Notes: generated by a model not told the origin, from the letters alone. Shown: positions 43,550 to 52,736, counted from the first letter of the stretch. The stretch is 64,000 nt of DNA from Hydrocarboniphaga sp965279055 (GCF_965279055.1 NZ_OZ257125.1:2356001-2420000), one strand, 5' to 3'. Numbers and translations: made by a program.

Positions 43550-44628
43550 CAGAACAGCACCGCGATCGACGCCATGAAACCATCGCGCACGTTCAGATCG
43601 TTGTCGGTGGCGCGGCTGTATTCGGCCTTCAGGACCAGCGCCGGCTGCAACTTGAAGTTGAGGCCGACGAGATAGACATTGATGTCGCGATCGGCATCGG
43701 AGCGGCGGAAGGTTTCATAGCGGGCCACCGCGTACAGTCGCTCGCTCAGCGGCGCCACCCCCTGCAGGTACAGGCCGCGCTCGTTGCTCTGGTAGTCGTA
43801 GCCGTCGTTCACGCGATAGTGGAACTCGCCGCTGACTTCGTAGCGATGCCAAGCCCAGACCGCGTCGAAGCCATACAGATTGCGGTGCTCGTCGGGCGAG
43901 TAGCGCTGCTCGAAATTGACATAGGACAGGCCGGCGTGAACATGCGGCAGCGGCGAGAAAGACAGGTGCGCGCCGAAAGCCTCGCGGAACGTGTCCAGCT
44001 CCTTGTCGCGCGCCAGCTCTTCGCCCGGCGAGTAGTACAGCGAGTATTCGACGCCCTCGTCGGTCCACGGCAGGCTGCCGTAGACCATCAGGCCGGTGGC
44101 ATTGGTCGGGAACGTGCGCTCGGTGATCAAGGGCCGCGTTGTGGTCCAGACCAGCGGCGAGGCATGGATCAGATTCCAGCGTCCCACCGGGGTCAGGAAC
44201 TTGCCGACCCTGAACTTCAGCAGATCGGTCGCGGTGTAGTCGACGTACAGCCGTTCCAGTTCCAGATCGGCATTGCGCGTGGTCAGCGTGTCTTCGTCGG
44301 CGTTGAGCAGGTCCTCGGCTTCGATCTCGGAGAAGGCGTGCCAGCGGCCGCCGTTGTCCCACCACAGGAAGCCGCTCAGCGACTGCAGCCGCAGGTTCGT
44401 GCCCGTCTCGGCATGCTCGGCCGCGCTGGCGGTGGCGTAGCCCCCCAGCGCCAGACCGGAATCGCCCAGGCGCAGGCCCTGGCCGAGCTGGTAGCGCTGC
44501 GCCGACGGGTCGAAGCCGATGTCGCGCAGGCCGGCAGACTCCTGCGCAGCGGCCGGCCGCCACGCCGCCATCGCCAGCAGGCAGGCAGCCACACGCAGCC
44601 ACCCGCCGCCGAAACGCGGGACTATCAT
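43549..44628 (-). CDS. outer-membrane porin-like beta-barrel protein
   Basis: 359 residues: signal peptide LRVAACLLAMAAWRPAAAQ, then alternating amphipathic strands ending in a C-terminal aromatic (MASIAVLF), the outer-membrane barrel signature. Segments LKFRVGKFLTPVGRWNLIHA and EFHYRVNDGYDYQSNERG resemble porins of the phosphate-selective O/P or short-chain type. ATG at 44628. Divergent (125 bases) from the histidine kinase gene, so probably regulated by it. Substrate unknown. Confidence 0.8.
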   Translation of the reverse strand: MIVPRFGGGWLRVAACLLAMAAWRPAAAQESAGLRDIGFDPSAQRYQLGQGLRLGDSGLALGGYATASAAEHAETGTNLRLQSLSGFLWWDNGGRWHAFSEIEAEDLLNADEDTLTTRNADLELERLYVDYTATDLLKFRVGKFLTPVGRWNLIHASPLVWTTTRPLITERTFPTNATGLMVYGSLPWTDEGVEYSLYYSPGEELARDKELDTFREAFGAHLSFSPLPHVHAGLSYVNFEQRYSPDEHRNLYGFDAVWAWHRYEVSGEFHYRVNDGYDYQSNERGLYLQGVAPLSERLYAVARYETFRRSDADRDINVYLVGLNFKLQPALVLKAEYSRATDNDLNVRDGFMASIAVLF

Positions 44629-44753
44629 GATCGCTGCACCGCTGCCCCTATTCCCATGGTCTCGACCCTTCCTCTTACCCGCTACGGCTCCGGCGATTGC
44701 CATGCCGCTACCGCGAGCGTGGCGGATCGTAAATCAAAGCGGACACGCTGCGG

Positions 44754-46505
44754 GTGACGATACGGCGCCTGTTGCTGTCGGCGTTCCTGATTGTCGGCCT
44801 GTTGCCGGCAGCCGGGCTGACCCTGCTCGCGTTCGGCCAGACCCGCACGGCGATGCTCGGCGAGATCAAGCAGAACGTGCAACGCAGCGCCGCTGCGTTG
44901 TCCGACGACCTCGACCGCCAGCTCTACGAGCGCCTGCTCAACGCCACCACCTGGAGCCACCTCGAGGTCATGCAGGACCTGCGGCTCGACGACGTCGACA
45001 AGCGCCTGTCCAACTTCCTGGCGGAGATGAAGCATCGCTACGGTGGTCTCTACGTCGACTTGCTCGCGGTGGATGCCAGCGGCCGTATCGTCGCCAGCAG
45101 TGAGCCGCGGCGTATCGGCCAGACTTTTGCCGCGGTCGCGCCGCGGTGGACCGCGACGCTGCCCGGCGGCGATGTGCAGATCGACCCGGTGGCGCAGGGC
45201 CGGCTGCCGATACGTACCGGCCTGCAGTCGCAATTCACCGACGGCGCACTCGGCCAGCTGGTACTGGAGCTGGACTGGTCGCAGCTGGAGAAATCGCTGG
45301 ACGCCATCGCGGATTCGACGCGCCAGGCGCTGGTGCTGGACGCGCAGGGACGGATCGTCATCGGCTCGTCGGCGCTGCGCGCACGCGGCGCCCTGCCCGG
45401 CGTCGCGGCCACGGCCTGGTTGCCGGAAGCGCCGGGCGTCATCGAGCATCGCGATGCCGCGCCGTGGATGACGATGCCGGTGCTGATCGCCTCGTCGCGA
45501 TCCGACGGCCTCGACCGCTTTAGCGGCCTCGGCTGGACCTCGCTGCTGCTGCAATCGCGCGATTCGGCGCTGGCGCCGGTCACGCACATGGCCTGGACTT
45601 TCGCCGGACTGCTCGCCGCGACCGTGCTGATCACGATCCTGGCGTCGAGCTGGGTCGCTGGCGTGATCGCGCGGCCGGTGATCGCGCTGACAGAATTCAC
45701 GCGACATTACCTGGAGCCCGGCCCGCCGCCGGCGGCGCCGGAACAGGGGCCCGGTGAAATCGGCGAACTCAATCGCAGCTTTGTGCGCCTGGTCGAAAAA
45801 CTGCAGCGCTCGCAGGCGACGCTGACCCAGGCCTCGAAACTCGCGGCGCTCGGCGAGATCACCGCGCTGATGGCGCACGAGGTGCGCACGCCGCTGGGGA
45901 TCCTGCGCTCCTCGGCGCAGATGCTGAAGCTCGAGCCGGCGCTGAGCGCCGAGGGCGGCGAACTGGTCGGCATCATCGAGAGTGAAACCGAGCGTCTCAA
46001 CCGCCTGGTCACGTCGATGCTCGACAGCGCCCGGACGCGCGCGCCGCAGCGCCGGCCCGACGACATTCACGACATCATCCGCCACGCGATCACCCTGCTC
46101 GGCTCGCAGGCGCGCGACCGCCACGTGCATCTGGAATTCATCGCCGACGCCAGCCGTACGATGCTCGACTGCGATTCGGAGCAGATTTCGCAGGTGCTGC
46201 TGAACCTGATCATGAACGCGCTGCAGATCGTCGCCGACGGCGGCCACGTGCAGGTGCGCAGCCGCGACGAGGCGCAGCGCCTGGTCGTCGAAGTCGGCGA
46301 CGACGGCCCGGGTATCGCGCCGGAGGATCGCAGCCGGATCTTCGAGCCCTTCGTGTTCAAGCGTGAAGGCGGCGTCGGCCTGGGCCTTGCGGTGGTCAGC
46401 CAGATCCTGCGGCAACATGGCGGCGACATCGTCGCCGACAGCAGCCCACTGGGCGGCGCGCTGTTCCGTTTCTGGCTGCCGCGAACCCAAGACGAGGAAT
46501 CATGA
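44754..46505 (+). CDS. sensor histidine kinase with extracytoplasmic sensor domain
   Basis: 583 residues from a GTG at 44754: TM1 (LLLSAFLIVGLLPAAGLTLL), an extracytoplasmic region of about 250 residues with Cache-like character (VDLLAVDASGRIVAS), TM2 (WTFAGLLAATVLITILASSW, about 282-302), HAMP, HisKA with phospho-acceptor His375 (LMAHEVRTPLGIL) and HATPase with N box LLNLIMNALQI, G1 GDDGPGIAP and G2 GGVGLGLAVV. The cognate regulator overlaps its 3' end. Likely partner genes are the divergent porin and PstS-like genes. Confidence 0.92.
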   Translation: MTIRRLLLSAFLIVGLLPAAGLTLLAFGQTRTAMLGEIKQNVQRSAAALSDDLDRQLYERLLNATTWSHLEVMQDLRLDDVDKRLSNFLAEMKHRYGGLYVDLLAVDASGRIVASSEPRRIGQTFAAVAPRWTATLPGGDVQIDPVAQGRLPIRTGLQSQFTDGALGQLVLELDWSQLEKSLDAIADSTRQALVLDAQGRIVIGSSALRARGALPGVAATAWLPEAPGVIEHRDAAPWMTMPVLIASSRSDGLDRFSGLGWTSLLLQSRDSALAPVTHMAWTFAGLLAATVLITILASSWVAGVIARPVIALTEFTRHYLEPGPPPAAPEQGPGEIGELNRSFVRLVEKLQRSQATLTQASKLAALGEITALMAHEVRTPLGILRSSAQMLKLEPALSAEGGELVGIIESETERLNRLVTSMLDSARTRAPQRRPDDIHDIIRHAITLLGSQARDRHVHLEFIADASRTMLDCDSEQISQVLLNLIMNALQIVADGGHVQVRSRDEAQRLVVEVGDDGPGIAPEDRSRIFEPFVFKREGGVGLGLAVVSQILRQHGGDIVADSSPLGGALFRFWLPRTQDEES

Positions 46506-47896
46506 GCAATGCACTGCGGGTGCTGGTCGTCGACGACGAGGCGAACATGCGCCGCGTCCTCGAGATCATGTTGACGCGCCACGGCTATCGCACCGAAAGC
46601 GCCGCCGACGGCGAACAGGCCTACGAGCGTCTGCAGGGCGGTGGCTTCGATCTGGTGATCAGCGATCTGCGCATGCCGGTGATCAACGGCATCGAGCTGT
46701 TGCGCAAGCTGCGTGACAGCGGCATCGACGTACCGCTGATCATGATCACCGCGCAAGGCAGCATCGAAAGCGCCGTGGAGGCGATGCGCCTCGGCGCCTG
46801 CGACTACCTGCTGCGGCCCTTCGACATCAACGCGCTCGACCTGGCGATCCAGCGCGTGCTGACGGTGCGCGGCGTGCTGCAGCAGAACCAGTATCTGAAG
46901 GAACAGAGTGATCGCGACTGGCAGGGCCTGGTCGGCGGCAGCGCGGCGATGCAGCGACTGCGCGAGCAGATCCGCCAGGTGGCACCGACGCGCGCGACGG
47001 TGCTGCTGACCGGCGAAACCGGCACCGGCAAGGAAGTCGTGGCGCGGGCGATACACCGCGCCTCGGAGCGCCGCGAGCAGCTGTTCGTCGCGCTCAATTG
47101 CGCGGCGATCCCATCCGAGATGCTCGAAAGCGAGCTGTTCGGCCACGAGAAAGGCGCGTTCACCGGCGCGCTGCGCGAACGCATCGGCAAGTTCGAGCTC
47201 GCCGACAAGGGCACGATCTTTCTCGACGAGATCACCGAAATGCCGTTGGCGCTGCAGACCAAACTGCTGCGCGTACTGCAGGAGGGCGAGGTCGAAAAAC
47301 TCGGTGGCAACCGCAGCGTCAAGCTGGATCTGCGCGTGATCGCGGCGACCAACCGCTCACCCAAGCAGGCGGTGCGCGACAACCGGCTGCGCGAGGACTT
47401 GTACTACCGCCTGAATGTGTTCGCTCTGGAGCTGCCGCCGCTGCGTGAGCGCCGCGAGGATCTGCCCGACCTGATCGCCCATTTCGCCAGGCAGCATCTG
47501 GGCGAGGGCCGCAGCCTGCCGGCCGCCTCGGCCGACACGCTGCGCCAGCTACAGCAGTATCGATGGCCGGGCAATGTGCGCGAACTCGGCAACGTCGTCG
47601 AAAGAGCCCTGATCCTGGGGAATGGCAAGACCCTGGACCTGCAACACTTCTCCCACGAGTCCAGCGACGCGATCGTGCCGGCCGCACTGCCGAACGACAC
47701 GGCGCACGACAGCAGCGATCTGAACCTGGAAGCCAGCGTCGAGGCGCTGGAGACGCAGCTGATCCGTGAAGCATTGCGGCAGACCCGCGGAAACCGGACG
47801 CGGGCTGCGCAATTGCTGAAAATCAGCGAAAGGTCGATCTGGTACAAGCTGAAAAAATACGGGCTGGCGACCGCGGCAGATAACGCGGCATCCTGA
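46502..47896 (+). CDS. NtrC-type sigma-54-dependent response regulator
   Basis: 464 residues: receiver domain with phospho-acceptor Asp55 (DLVISDLRMPVING) and DD at 11-12, AAA+ domain with Walker A GETGTGKEVVARA, sigma-54-contact motif HEKGAFTGALRERIG (GAFTGA intact) and Walker B GTIFLDEITEMP, and a C-terminal Fis-type HTH (RTRAAQLLKISERSIWYKL). Start overlaps the kinase stop by four bases. It should activate a sigma-54 promoter; no convincing -24/-12 element was found upstream of the porin. Confidence 0.94.
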   Translation: MSNALRVLVVDDEANMRRVLEIMLTRHGYRTESAADGEQAYERLQGGGFDLVISDLRMPVINGIELLRKLRDSGIDVPLIMITAQGSIESAVEAMRLGACDYLLRPFDINALDLAIQRVLTVRGVLQQNQYLKEQSDRDWQGLVGGSAAMQRLREQIRQVAPTRATVLLTGETGTGKEVVARAIHRASERREQLFVALNCAAIPSEMLESELFGHEKGAFTGALRERIGKFELADKGTIFLDEITEMPLALQTKLLRVLQEGEVEKLGGNRSVKLDLRVIAATNRSPKQAVRDNRLREDLYYRLNVFALELPPLRERREDLPDLIAHFARQHLGEGRSLPAASADTLRQLQQYRWPGNVRELGNVVERALILGNGKTLDLQHFSHESSDAIVPAALPNDTAHDSSDLNLEASVEALETQLIREALRQTRGNRTRAAQLLKISERSIWYKLKKYGLATAADNAAS

Positions 47897-47955
47897 AGAC
47901 GCCCGCGCGAATGCAGAAGGAATGACTTCTTATAAGGTTATGGACCGTCGTGCGC

Positions 47956-48126
47956 CTAGGAGCGGTTGAAAGAGCGACGGCGCAGGAGCCGGCGGATCAG
48001 CGCGGTCAGCGCCGCCAGCAACAGCACGGCGCCGGCCACGAGCACCCAACGGTAATGGTCGATCTGCTGCTGGCGTGCATTGGTGGCGACCTGGCGTAAT
48101 CTTCCCCGTCTGAGCGACAACTCATA
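47956..48126 (-). pseudogene. 3' remnant of a membrane-protein gene truncated at the IS fragment
   Basis: The minus strand reads LSLRRGRLRQVATNARQQQI, a transmembrane helix (WVLVAGAVLLLAALTALI) and a basic tail (RRLLRRRSFNRS) before a stop at 47956. The frame can be extended to an ATG at 48144 or 48177, but those codons lie in the leader of an IS3-type orfA, so the natural 5' end seems lost. It looks like the C-terminus of a single-pass membrane protein. An intact 55-70-residue protein cannot be excluded. Boundary approximate. Confidence 0.45.
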
Positions 48127-48420
48127 ACGAGAGCTTTCTGGCATCGTAACGCCAGGAGGCAGGGATGAAGAAGTCACGTTTTACCGAAACCCAGATCGTC
48201 ACGATTCTGAAGCAGGCGGACGCCGGCATGGCCGTGAAGGACATCTGTCGCAAGGCGGGCATCAGCGAGCCGATCTACTACAGCTGGAAGTCGAAGTACG
48301 GCGGCATGCAGGCATCGGATCTGAAGCGGACCAAGGAGCTGGAAGCGGAGCTGTCGCAGCTCAAGCGCATGCATCGTGGCTGGCCTGGCCATTCATATGC
48401 AATGGAACTGCCGCAATAAA
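48127..48420 (+). mobile_element. decayed IS3-family fragment
   Basis: Contains the 5' two-thirds of an IS3-family orfA preceded by GGAGGCAGGG, but no orfB (no DDE integrase region) and no recognisable terminal inverted repeats or target duplication. Ends are approximate: left in the stretch after 48110, right where the orfA-like reading degrades (about 48375-48420). Confidence 0.65.
48165..48419 (+). pseudogene. truncated IS3-family transposase orfA
   Basis: 84 codons. Residues 1-67 (KKSRFTETQIVTILKQADAG, VKDICRKAGISEPIYYSWKS, KELEAELSQLKRM) match the HTH and leucine-zipper start of IS3-family orfA proteins such as those of the IS407 group. The usual continuation (YADLALEN-type, then the -1 frameshift into orfB) is replaced by HRGWPGHSYAMELPQ and a stop. 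No orfB follows, so it is inactive. Confidence 0.75.
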
Positions 48421-48469
48421 ACGACCCGCGATGTATTGTCGTCGCGAATTCATCTTCAGGAAAACCGTC

Positions 48470-48949
48470 ATGAAATCCCTAGTCCGGCGGGTGCCGACCG
48501 GCGCTGCCGTCCTGCTGTTGCTGCTGCTCGCCGGCTGCGTAGCGCCGACATCACTGGCGAACCGCGACGGCGGCGTATCGTCGCGGCTGCAAGGCGACGC
48601 CGCGCATCCGGCGCAGGCGCAGAACTGGATTCGCACCGAGCTGTATTTCGGCACCGGCCCGGCCGATGACGCGCATCAGGGTATCGACGAAGCCGCCTGG
48701 CGCGCGTTTCTCGATCGCGAGATCACGCCGCGCTTTGCCAGCGGCCTCAGCGTGTTCGACATCTACGGCCAATGGCAGGACAAGGGCGCGGCCGCGCCCG
48801 AGCGCCTGCGCTCCAAGGTCGTCGTGCTGCTGCACGAATCGAACGCGGACAAAGACGCCAAAATCGAGCAGATCCGCAGCGCCTGGAAAAAGCTGACCGG
48901 CGATCTGTCGGTGCTGCGCGTGAGCCAGCCCGCCGAGGTGTCGTTCTGA
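48470..48949 (+). CDS. DUF3574 lipoprotein
   Basis: 159 residues: signal peptide VLLLLLLAGC with lipobox Cys, then a DUF3574 domain (NWIRTELYFGTGPADD, AAWRAFLDREITPRFASGLS, DIYGQWQDKG, SKVVVLLHES). Function unknown. ATG at 48470 chosen because it starts the signal peptide; the reading upstream to 48431 runs out of the IS remnant. Confidence 0.85.
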   Translation: MKSLVRRVPTGAAVLLLLLLAGCVAPTSLANRDGGVSSRLQGDAAHPAQAQNWIRTELYFGTGPADDAHQGIDEAAWRAFLDREITPRFASGLSVFDIYGQWQDKGAAAPERLRSKVVVLLHESNADKDAKIEQIRSAWKKLTGDLSVLRVSQPAEVSF

Positions 48950-49048
48950 TCGGGCTTGCCACGGCGCTGGTTCGCCAATACCCGGTGCTGCTGTCGGCGC
49001 GCCGGCTCACGTGCAGCGCACGGCCAACCGCCGCGAAGGCCCCAGGGC

Positions 49049-50431
49049 TCAGACGCTGCCGATGACCTTGCCCGGATTGAGGATGCCCTTGGCGTCGAGC
49101 GTGCGCTTAAGCGTGCGCATCAGCTCGATCTCGATGGCCGAGCGCGAGATCGGCAGGCGCGCGCATTTTTCGGTGCCGATGCCGTGCTCGGCGGAGATCG
49201 AGCCGCCGATCGCCTGCAGCGGCAGGTAGACGTCATCGTCGGCCAGCTTGTGCAGGCCCTCGCCTTCGGTGCCCGGGTGCACGAACAGATGCAGGTTGCC
49301 GTCGCCGATGTGGCCGATGACGTTGCAGATGCTGTCGGGCCAGCGCGCTTTCAACCGCTGCTGCACCTCGCGAATGTAGGCGTCCATGTCGCGGATCGGC
49401 AGGCTGACGTCGTACAGGAAGATCGGCTTGTGCTCGTACAGCGCCTGGAAGTTTTCGCGGATTTCCCACAGGGCGCGGCGCTCGGTCTCCGAGCCGGGGA
49501 TCACGACGTCGGCGGCGATCTGCTGTTCCAGCGCCTGCTCCATCGTCGCCAGAAAGCCTTCCTGATCGGCCTCGGGCTGTGCGCCTTCGGCTTCGAGCAT
49601 CACGTAGAAGGCGTGATCACGGCCCATCGGCGCGCGGTGAAAACCGGGCGCGGTGACAGTGTGGAAATACTGCCCCCACATCACCTCGAACGCGCACAGT
49701 TTGCCGCCAAGGGATTTCTGCACATGCCTCAATAACGAAGTGACCTGGGCGAAACTGTCGAGTGCGAGCATCGCACTGTTGCGGCTGCTCGGCGCCTCTT
49801 CGAGTTGCACGATGACGCGCGTGACAATGCCGAGCGTACCTTCGCTGCCGATGAACAAATGCTTCAGGTCGTACCCGGCATTGTTCTTCAACATGCGGTT
49901 CATCGACGACACGATGCTGCCGTCGGCCAGCACCGCCTCCAGGCCGAGCACGCGCTGCCGCATCATGCCGTAGCGGATCACGTTGATGCCGCCGGCATTG
50001 GTCGCGACATTGCCGCCGATCGTGCAGGAACCGCGGGCGCCCAGATCCAGCGGGAAATACAGGCCCTGCTCGCGCACCGTCTCCTGCAGCTTCTGCAGCA
50101 CCACGCCGGCCTGGACCGTCGCCGTGCGGCCGATGCTGTCGATCTCCTCGATCGCGTTCATCCGCTCCAGCGACACGATCACGTCGCGCGAATCGCTGAT
50201 CGCGCCTTCGACGCAGCCGGTCAGGCCGCCGTGCGTGACCACGCTCTGTCCGCGTTCGTTGCACAGCTTCAGCACCGCCGAAAGCTCGGCCGTCGTGCGC
50301 GGCCGCACCAGCGCTGCGGCCTGCATCGGCGCCGGGTTCCAGTAACTGGTCGCGCGATCGGCGACGCGGCTCGGGTCCAGCACCGCGTCGCTGCCAAGCA
50401 AGCCGCGCAAGGCGGCGAGAACATCGGTCAT
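49049..50431 (-). CDS. FAD-binding oxidoreductase (VAO type, D-2-hydroxyacid dehydrogenase-like)
   Basis: 460 residues of the GlcD/D-lactate dehydrogenase family: FAD-binding PCMH domain (VRPRTTAELSAVLKLCNERG, VVTHGGLTGCVEGAI, LGARGSCTIGGNVATNAGG) and the C-terminal FAD-oxidase domain (ICNVIGHIGDGNLHLFVHPG, GSISAEHGIGTEK). Oxidises a 2-hydroxy acid with a quinone or other acceptor; exact substrate not determinable. Divergent from a TetR regulator with a palindromic operator between (50536-50558), so probably its target. Confidence 0.9.
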   Translation of the reverse strand: MTDVLAALRGLLGSDAVLDPSRVADRATSYWNPAPMQAAALVRPRTTAELSAVLKLCNERGQSVVTHGGLTGCVEGAISDSRDVIVSLERMNAIEEIDSIGRTATVQAGVVLQKLQETVREQGLYFPLDLGARGSCTIGGNVATNAGGINVIRYGMMRQRVLGLEAVLADGSIVSSMNRMLKNNAGYDLKHLFIGSEGTLGIVTRVIVQLEEAPSSRNSAMLALDSFAQVTSLLRHVQKSLGGKLCAFEVMWGQYFHTVTAPGFHRAPMGRDHAFYVMLEAEGAQPEADQEGFLATMEQALEQQIAADVVIPGSETERRALWEIRENFQALYEHKPIFLYDVSLPIRDMDAYIREVQQRLKARWPDSICNVIGHIGDGNLHLFVHPGTEGEGLHKLADDDVYLPLQAIGGSISAEHGIGTEKCARLPISRSAIEIELMRTLKRTLDAKGILNPGKVIGSV

Positions 50432-50535
50432 GTCGGCTCCCGGCTTCGGCTCGGCGATTGATAAACAGGTTCTTGCGCCGGCGGCCTGATCTGCGCGCTA
50501 TCGAGGCGCGTCGTTCTTGGACTGCACAACTTGTA

Positions 50536-50558
50536 CTTCGGAACACTATGTTCCGAAG
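50536..50558. promoter_or_regulatory. palindromic operator in the FAD-dehydrogenase/tetR intergenic region
   Basis: Perfect 9-bp arms cttcggaac / gttccgaag with a 5-nt centre (23 bp in all), a typical TetR-family operator size. A -10-like TATACT lies at 50571-50576, 34 bases before tetR, so binding here could block tetR and the divergent dehydrogenase gene. Repressor assignment is inference from position. Confidence 0.65.
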
Positions 50559-50609
50559 ATTGACCTGTTCTATACTCGATTGCAACCAGCCCCGACGCCA
50601 AGACCCGCG

Positions 50610-51242
50610 ATGGCAGCCACCCCAGTGAAGAGAGTCCGGCTCAACCGCGGCGAGCAGAAGGAGCAGCGAACACAGCAGTTGCTGGACGCGGCCTGGGAAC
50701 TGTTCTGCGAAAAAGGCTACGACGCGCTGACCATCGACGAAGTCGCCGAGCATGCGGGCTATTCGCGCAAGCCGATCTACTCGCTGTTTGGCGACAAGCA
50801 GACGCTGTTCTTCGAACTATGGCTGCGGCTGCTGGATGAAATGACTACGCTGGCGCTGACGCCTTTCGAACACGGTGCCGGGCTGCGCGCCAACCTCAAG
50901 CGGCTGGCGGCGATCGCCACCGAGCGCGCCAAGGCCGGCGCGTCCCTGCAGGGCGAAAGCCTGTTCTTCGTCGTGCAGACCATCGCGCTGAGCCGGCCCG
51001 ATCTGACCGCGAGAGTCAGTCAGGCGACCCAAGATGTGCTCGGGCGCCTGGCGCAGGCGATCAAACAGTCCACGCTGGCCGACGGCGAGAAGCTGCGCGG
51101 CAAGCCGGAGCAGGTTGCCGCGCACCTGGTCGCGCACATCAACGGCCTGTCGATGCTGCAGTTCCAGACCGGCGTCAACTACATGCGCAGCCAGGATCTG
51201 TTCGAGGTGTTCGTACACCTGACACTCACCGAGGCGGCGTGA
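50610..51242 (+). CDS. TetR/AcrR family transcriptional regulator
   Basis: 210 residues: N-terminal HTH (QLLDAAWELFCEKGYDALTI, DEVAEHAGYSRKPIYSLFGD) and a helical ligand-binding domain. ATG at 50610 (MAATPVKRVRLNRGEQKEQ) is preferred; the frame is open further upstream but crosses the palindrome. Its stop overlaps the start of the polyol dehydrogenase gene (TGATG), so the regulator and enzyme are translationally coupled. Confidence 0.92.
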   Translation: MAATPVKRVRLNRGEQKEQRTQQLLDAAWELFCEKGYDALTIDEVAEHAGYSRKPIYSLFGDKQTLFFELWLRLLDEMTTLALTPFEHGAGLRANLKRLAAIATERAKAGASLQGESLFFVVQTIALSRPDLTARVSQATQDVLGRLAQAIKQSTLADGEKLRGKPEQVAAHLVAHINGLSMLQFQTGVNYMRSQDLFEVFVHLTLTEAA

Positions 51243-52735
51243 TGACCGCAGCTGTCCCTCTGAACCTGGCGCAGCTGGATGCCATCGCCGCGACGCGGGT
51301 CGACGGCGTCGCCGTCGAAGTGCCGAACTATCCGCGGCACATCGGCCGGCGCATCTGCCACATCGGTGTCGGCGGTTTTCATCGCGCGCACCAGGCGGAC
51401 TATCTGCATCGCCTGCTACAGCTCGGCCTGGGAGAAGACTGGGGTATCTGCGGCATCGCGCTGCGCGCCGCCGACCAGCCGCTGTACCGGACACTGCAAG
51501 ATCAGGATCTGCTGTATTCGCTGTGGGAAGTCGACGCGGCCTCGACCCGCGTCAAAGTGATCGGCTCGCTGATGGCCTATGTCGACGCCAGTGCCGACGC
51601 CGCGCCGGCGATCGCGGTGATCGCCGATGCGGCGACGCGCATCGTCTCGCTGACCATCACCGAGGCCGGCTACTGTCTCGACGACGCCGGCACGCTGAAC
51701 CTCGGGCATCCCGACATCGCCGCCGACCTTGCCCGCTTCGAGCAGCCGCGCAGCGCTCCGGGTGTGATCGTTCGCTCGCTGGCGCAGCGCCGCGCCGCCG
51801 GCAGCGGCGGACTCACGCTGATGTCCTGCGACAACCTGATCGAAAACGGCCACCGGCTGCGTGCAAGCATCCTCGGCTTCGCCGCGCAGATCGATACCAG
51901 CCTGGCGCAGTGGATTGCCGATAACGTCAGCTTCCCTTCGTCGATGGTCGACCGCATCACCCCGGCCGCGGACCCGGCGCGCAACCGGCAGTTGTGCGAA
52001 CGCTGGGGCGTGGACGACGCGGCGCTGGTGCTGTGCGAACCCTGGCAGCAATGGATACTCGAGGACGACTTCGTCGCCGGCCGCCCGGCTTTCGAGAAAG
52101 TCGGCGTCGTGCTCAGTAGCCTGGTCAAACGCTACGAGGACATGAAGGTTGGCCTGCTCAACGGCGGCCACTCGGCGCTGTCGCATCTGGGCCTGCTGTG
52201 CGGCCACGTCAGCGTGCACGCCGCGCTGCAGCAGCCGGCGATCGCGCGCTGGCTGGCCGGCTACATGAATCAGGTCGCGACGACGCTGGAGCCACTGGAC
52301 GGCGTCAGCTTCGACGACTACCAGGCCTCGCTGATCCGCCGCTTCCTGAATCCGGCGATCGAGGATCGGCTGCAGCGGCTGGCACAGGACAGCTCGCAGA
52401 AATTCCAGCAGGTACTGCTGCCGCCGCTGTTGAAGCGGCTGCAGCGCGGGCAGAGTTTCGACTATCTCGCCGCGACGCTGGCCTTGTGGATGCGCTATCT
52501 GGCCGGCCTGCAGCAGGATGGCGCGGCGCGTGCGGCTTATCAGGACACGAACAGGGACGAGCTGATATCGCTGGCCGCAGCGGCGATCGACGACGGTGAT
52601 GCGCGCCGCTTCATGCAGGCAAGGATGCCGCTGCCGGCGGACTATATCGGCCGGGTGTGCGCCCGGATCGAACATCATTTGAGCGGTTTGCGTGATGCAG
52701 GCTACGAGGCACATCTGGCGACGCTGGCCACCTGA
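51242..52735 (+). CDS. mannitol dehydrogenase family protein
   Basis: 497-residue long-chain polyol dehydrogenase (mannitol 2-dehydrogenase/fructuronate reductase family): RICHIGVGGFHRAHQADYL at the N-terminal cofactor site, LTITEAGYCLD, LMSCDNLIENGHR, SMVDRITPA, and the catalytic Lys/His region KVGLLNGGHSALSHLG. Converts a sugar alcohol or hexuronate with NAD(P). A GTG one codon earlier (51239) is also possible. Overlaps tetR by one base. Confidence 0.93.
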   Translation: MTAAVPLNLAQLDAIAATRVDGVAVEVPNYPRHIGRRICHIGVGGFHRAHQADYLHRLLQLGLGEDWGICGIALRAADQPLYRTLQDQDLLYSLWEVDAASTRVKVIGSLMAYVDASADAAPAIAVIADAATRIVSLTITEAGYCLDDAGTLNLGHPDIAADLARFEQPRSAPGVIVRSLAQRRAAGSGGLTLMSCDNLIENGHRLRASILGFAAQIDTSLAQWIADNVSFPSSMVDRITPAADPARNRQLCERWGVDDAALVLCEPWQQWILEDDFVAGRPAFEKVGVVLSSLVKRYEDMKVGLLNGGHSALSHLGLLCGHVSVHAALQQPAIARWLAGYMNQVATTLEPLDGVSFDDYQASLIRRFLNPAIEDRLQRLAQDSSQKFQQVLLPPLLKRLQRGQSFDYLAATLALWMRYLAGLQQDGAARAAYQDTNRDELISLAAAAIDDGDARRFMQARMPLPADYIGRVCARIEHHLSGLRDAGYEAHLATLAT

Positions 52736-52736
52736 C

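Noticed and set aside
44629..44753. Sigma-54 promoter (GG-N10-GC) before the porin
   Set aside because: The closest match, TGGCAATCGCCGGAGC on the minus strand, has the GC element one base out of register, so it is not reported although the neighbouring regulator is NtrC-type.
48165..48419. Active insertion sequence
   Set aside because: Only the start of orfA is present; no orfB, terminal repeats or target duplication.
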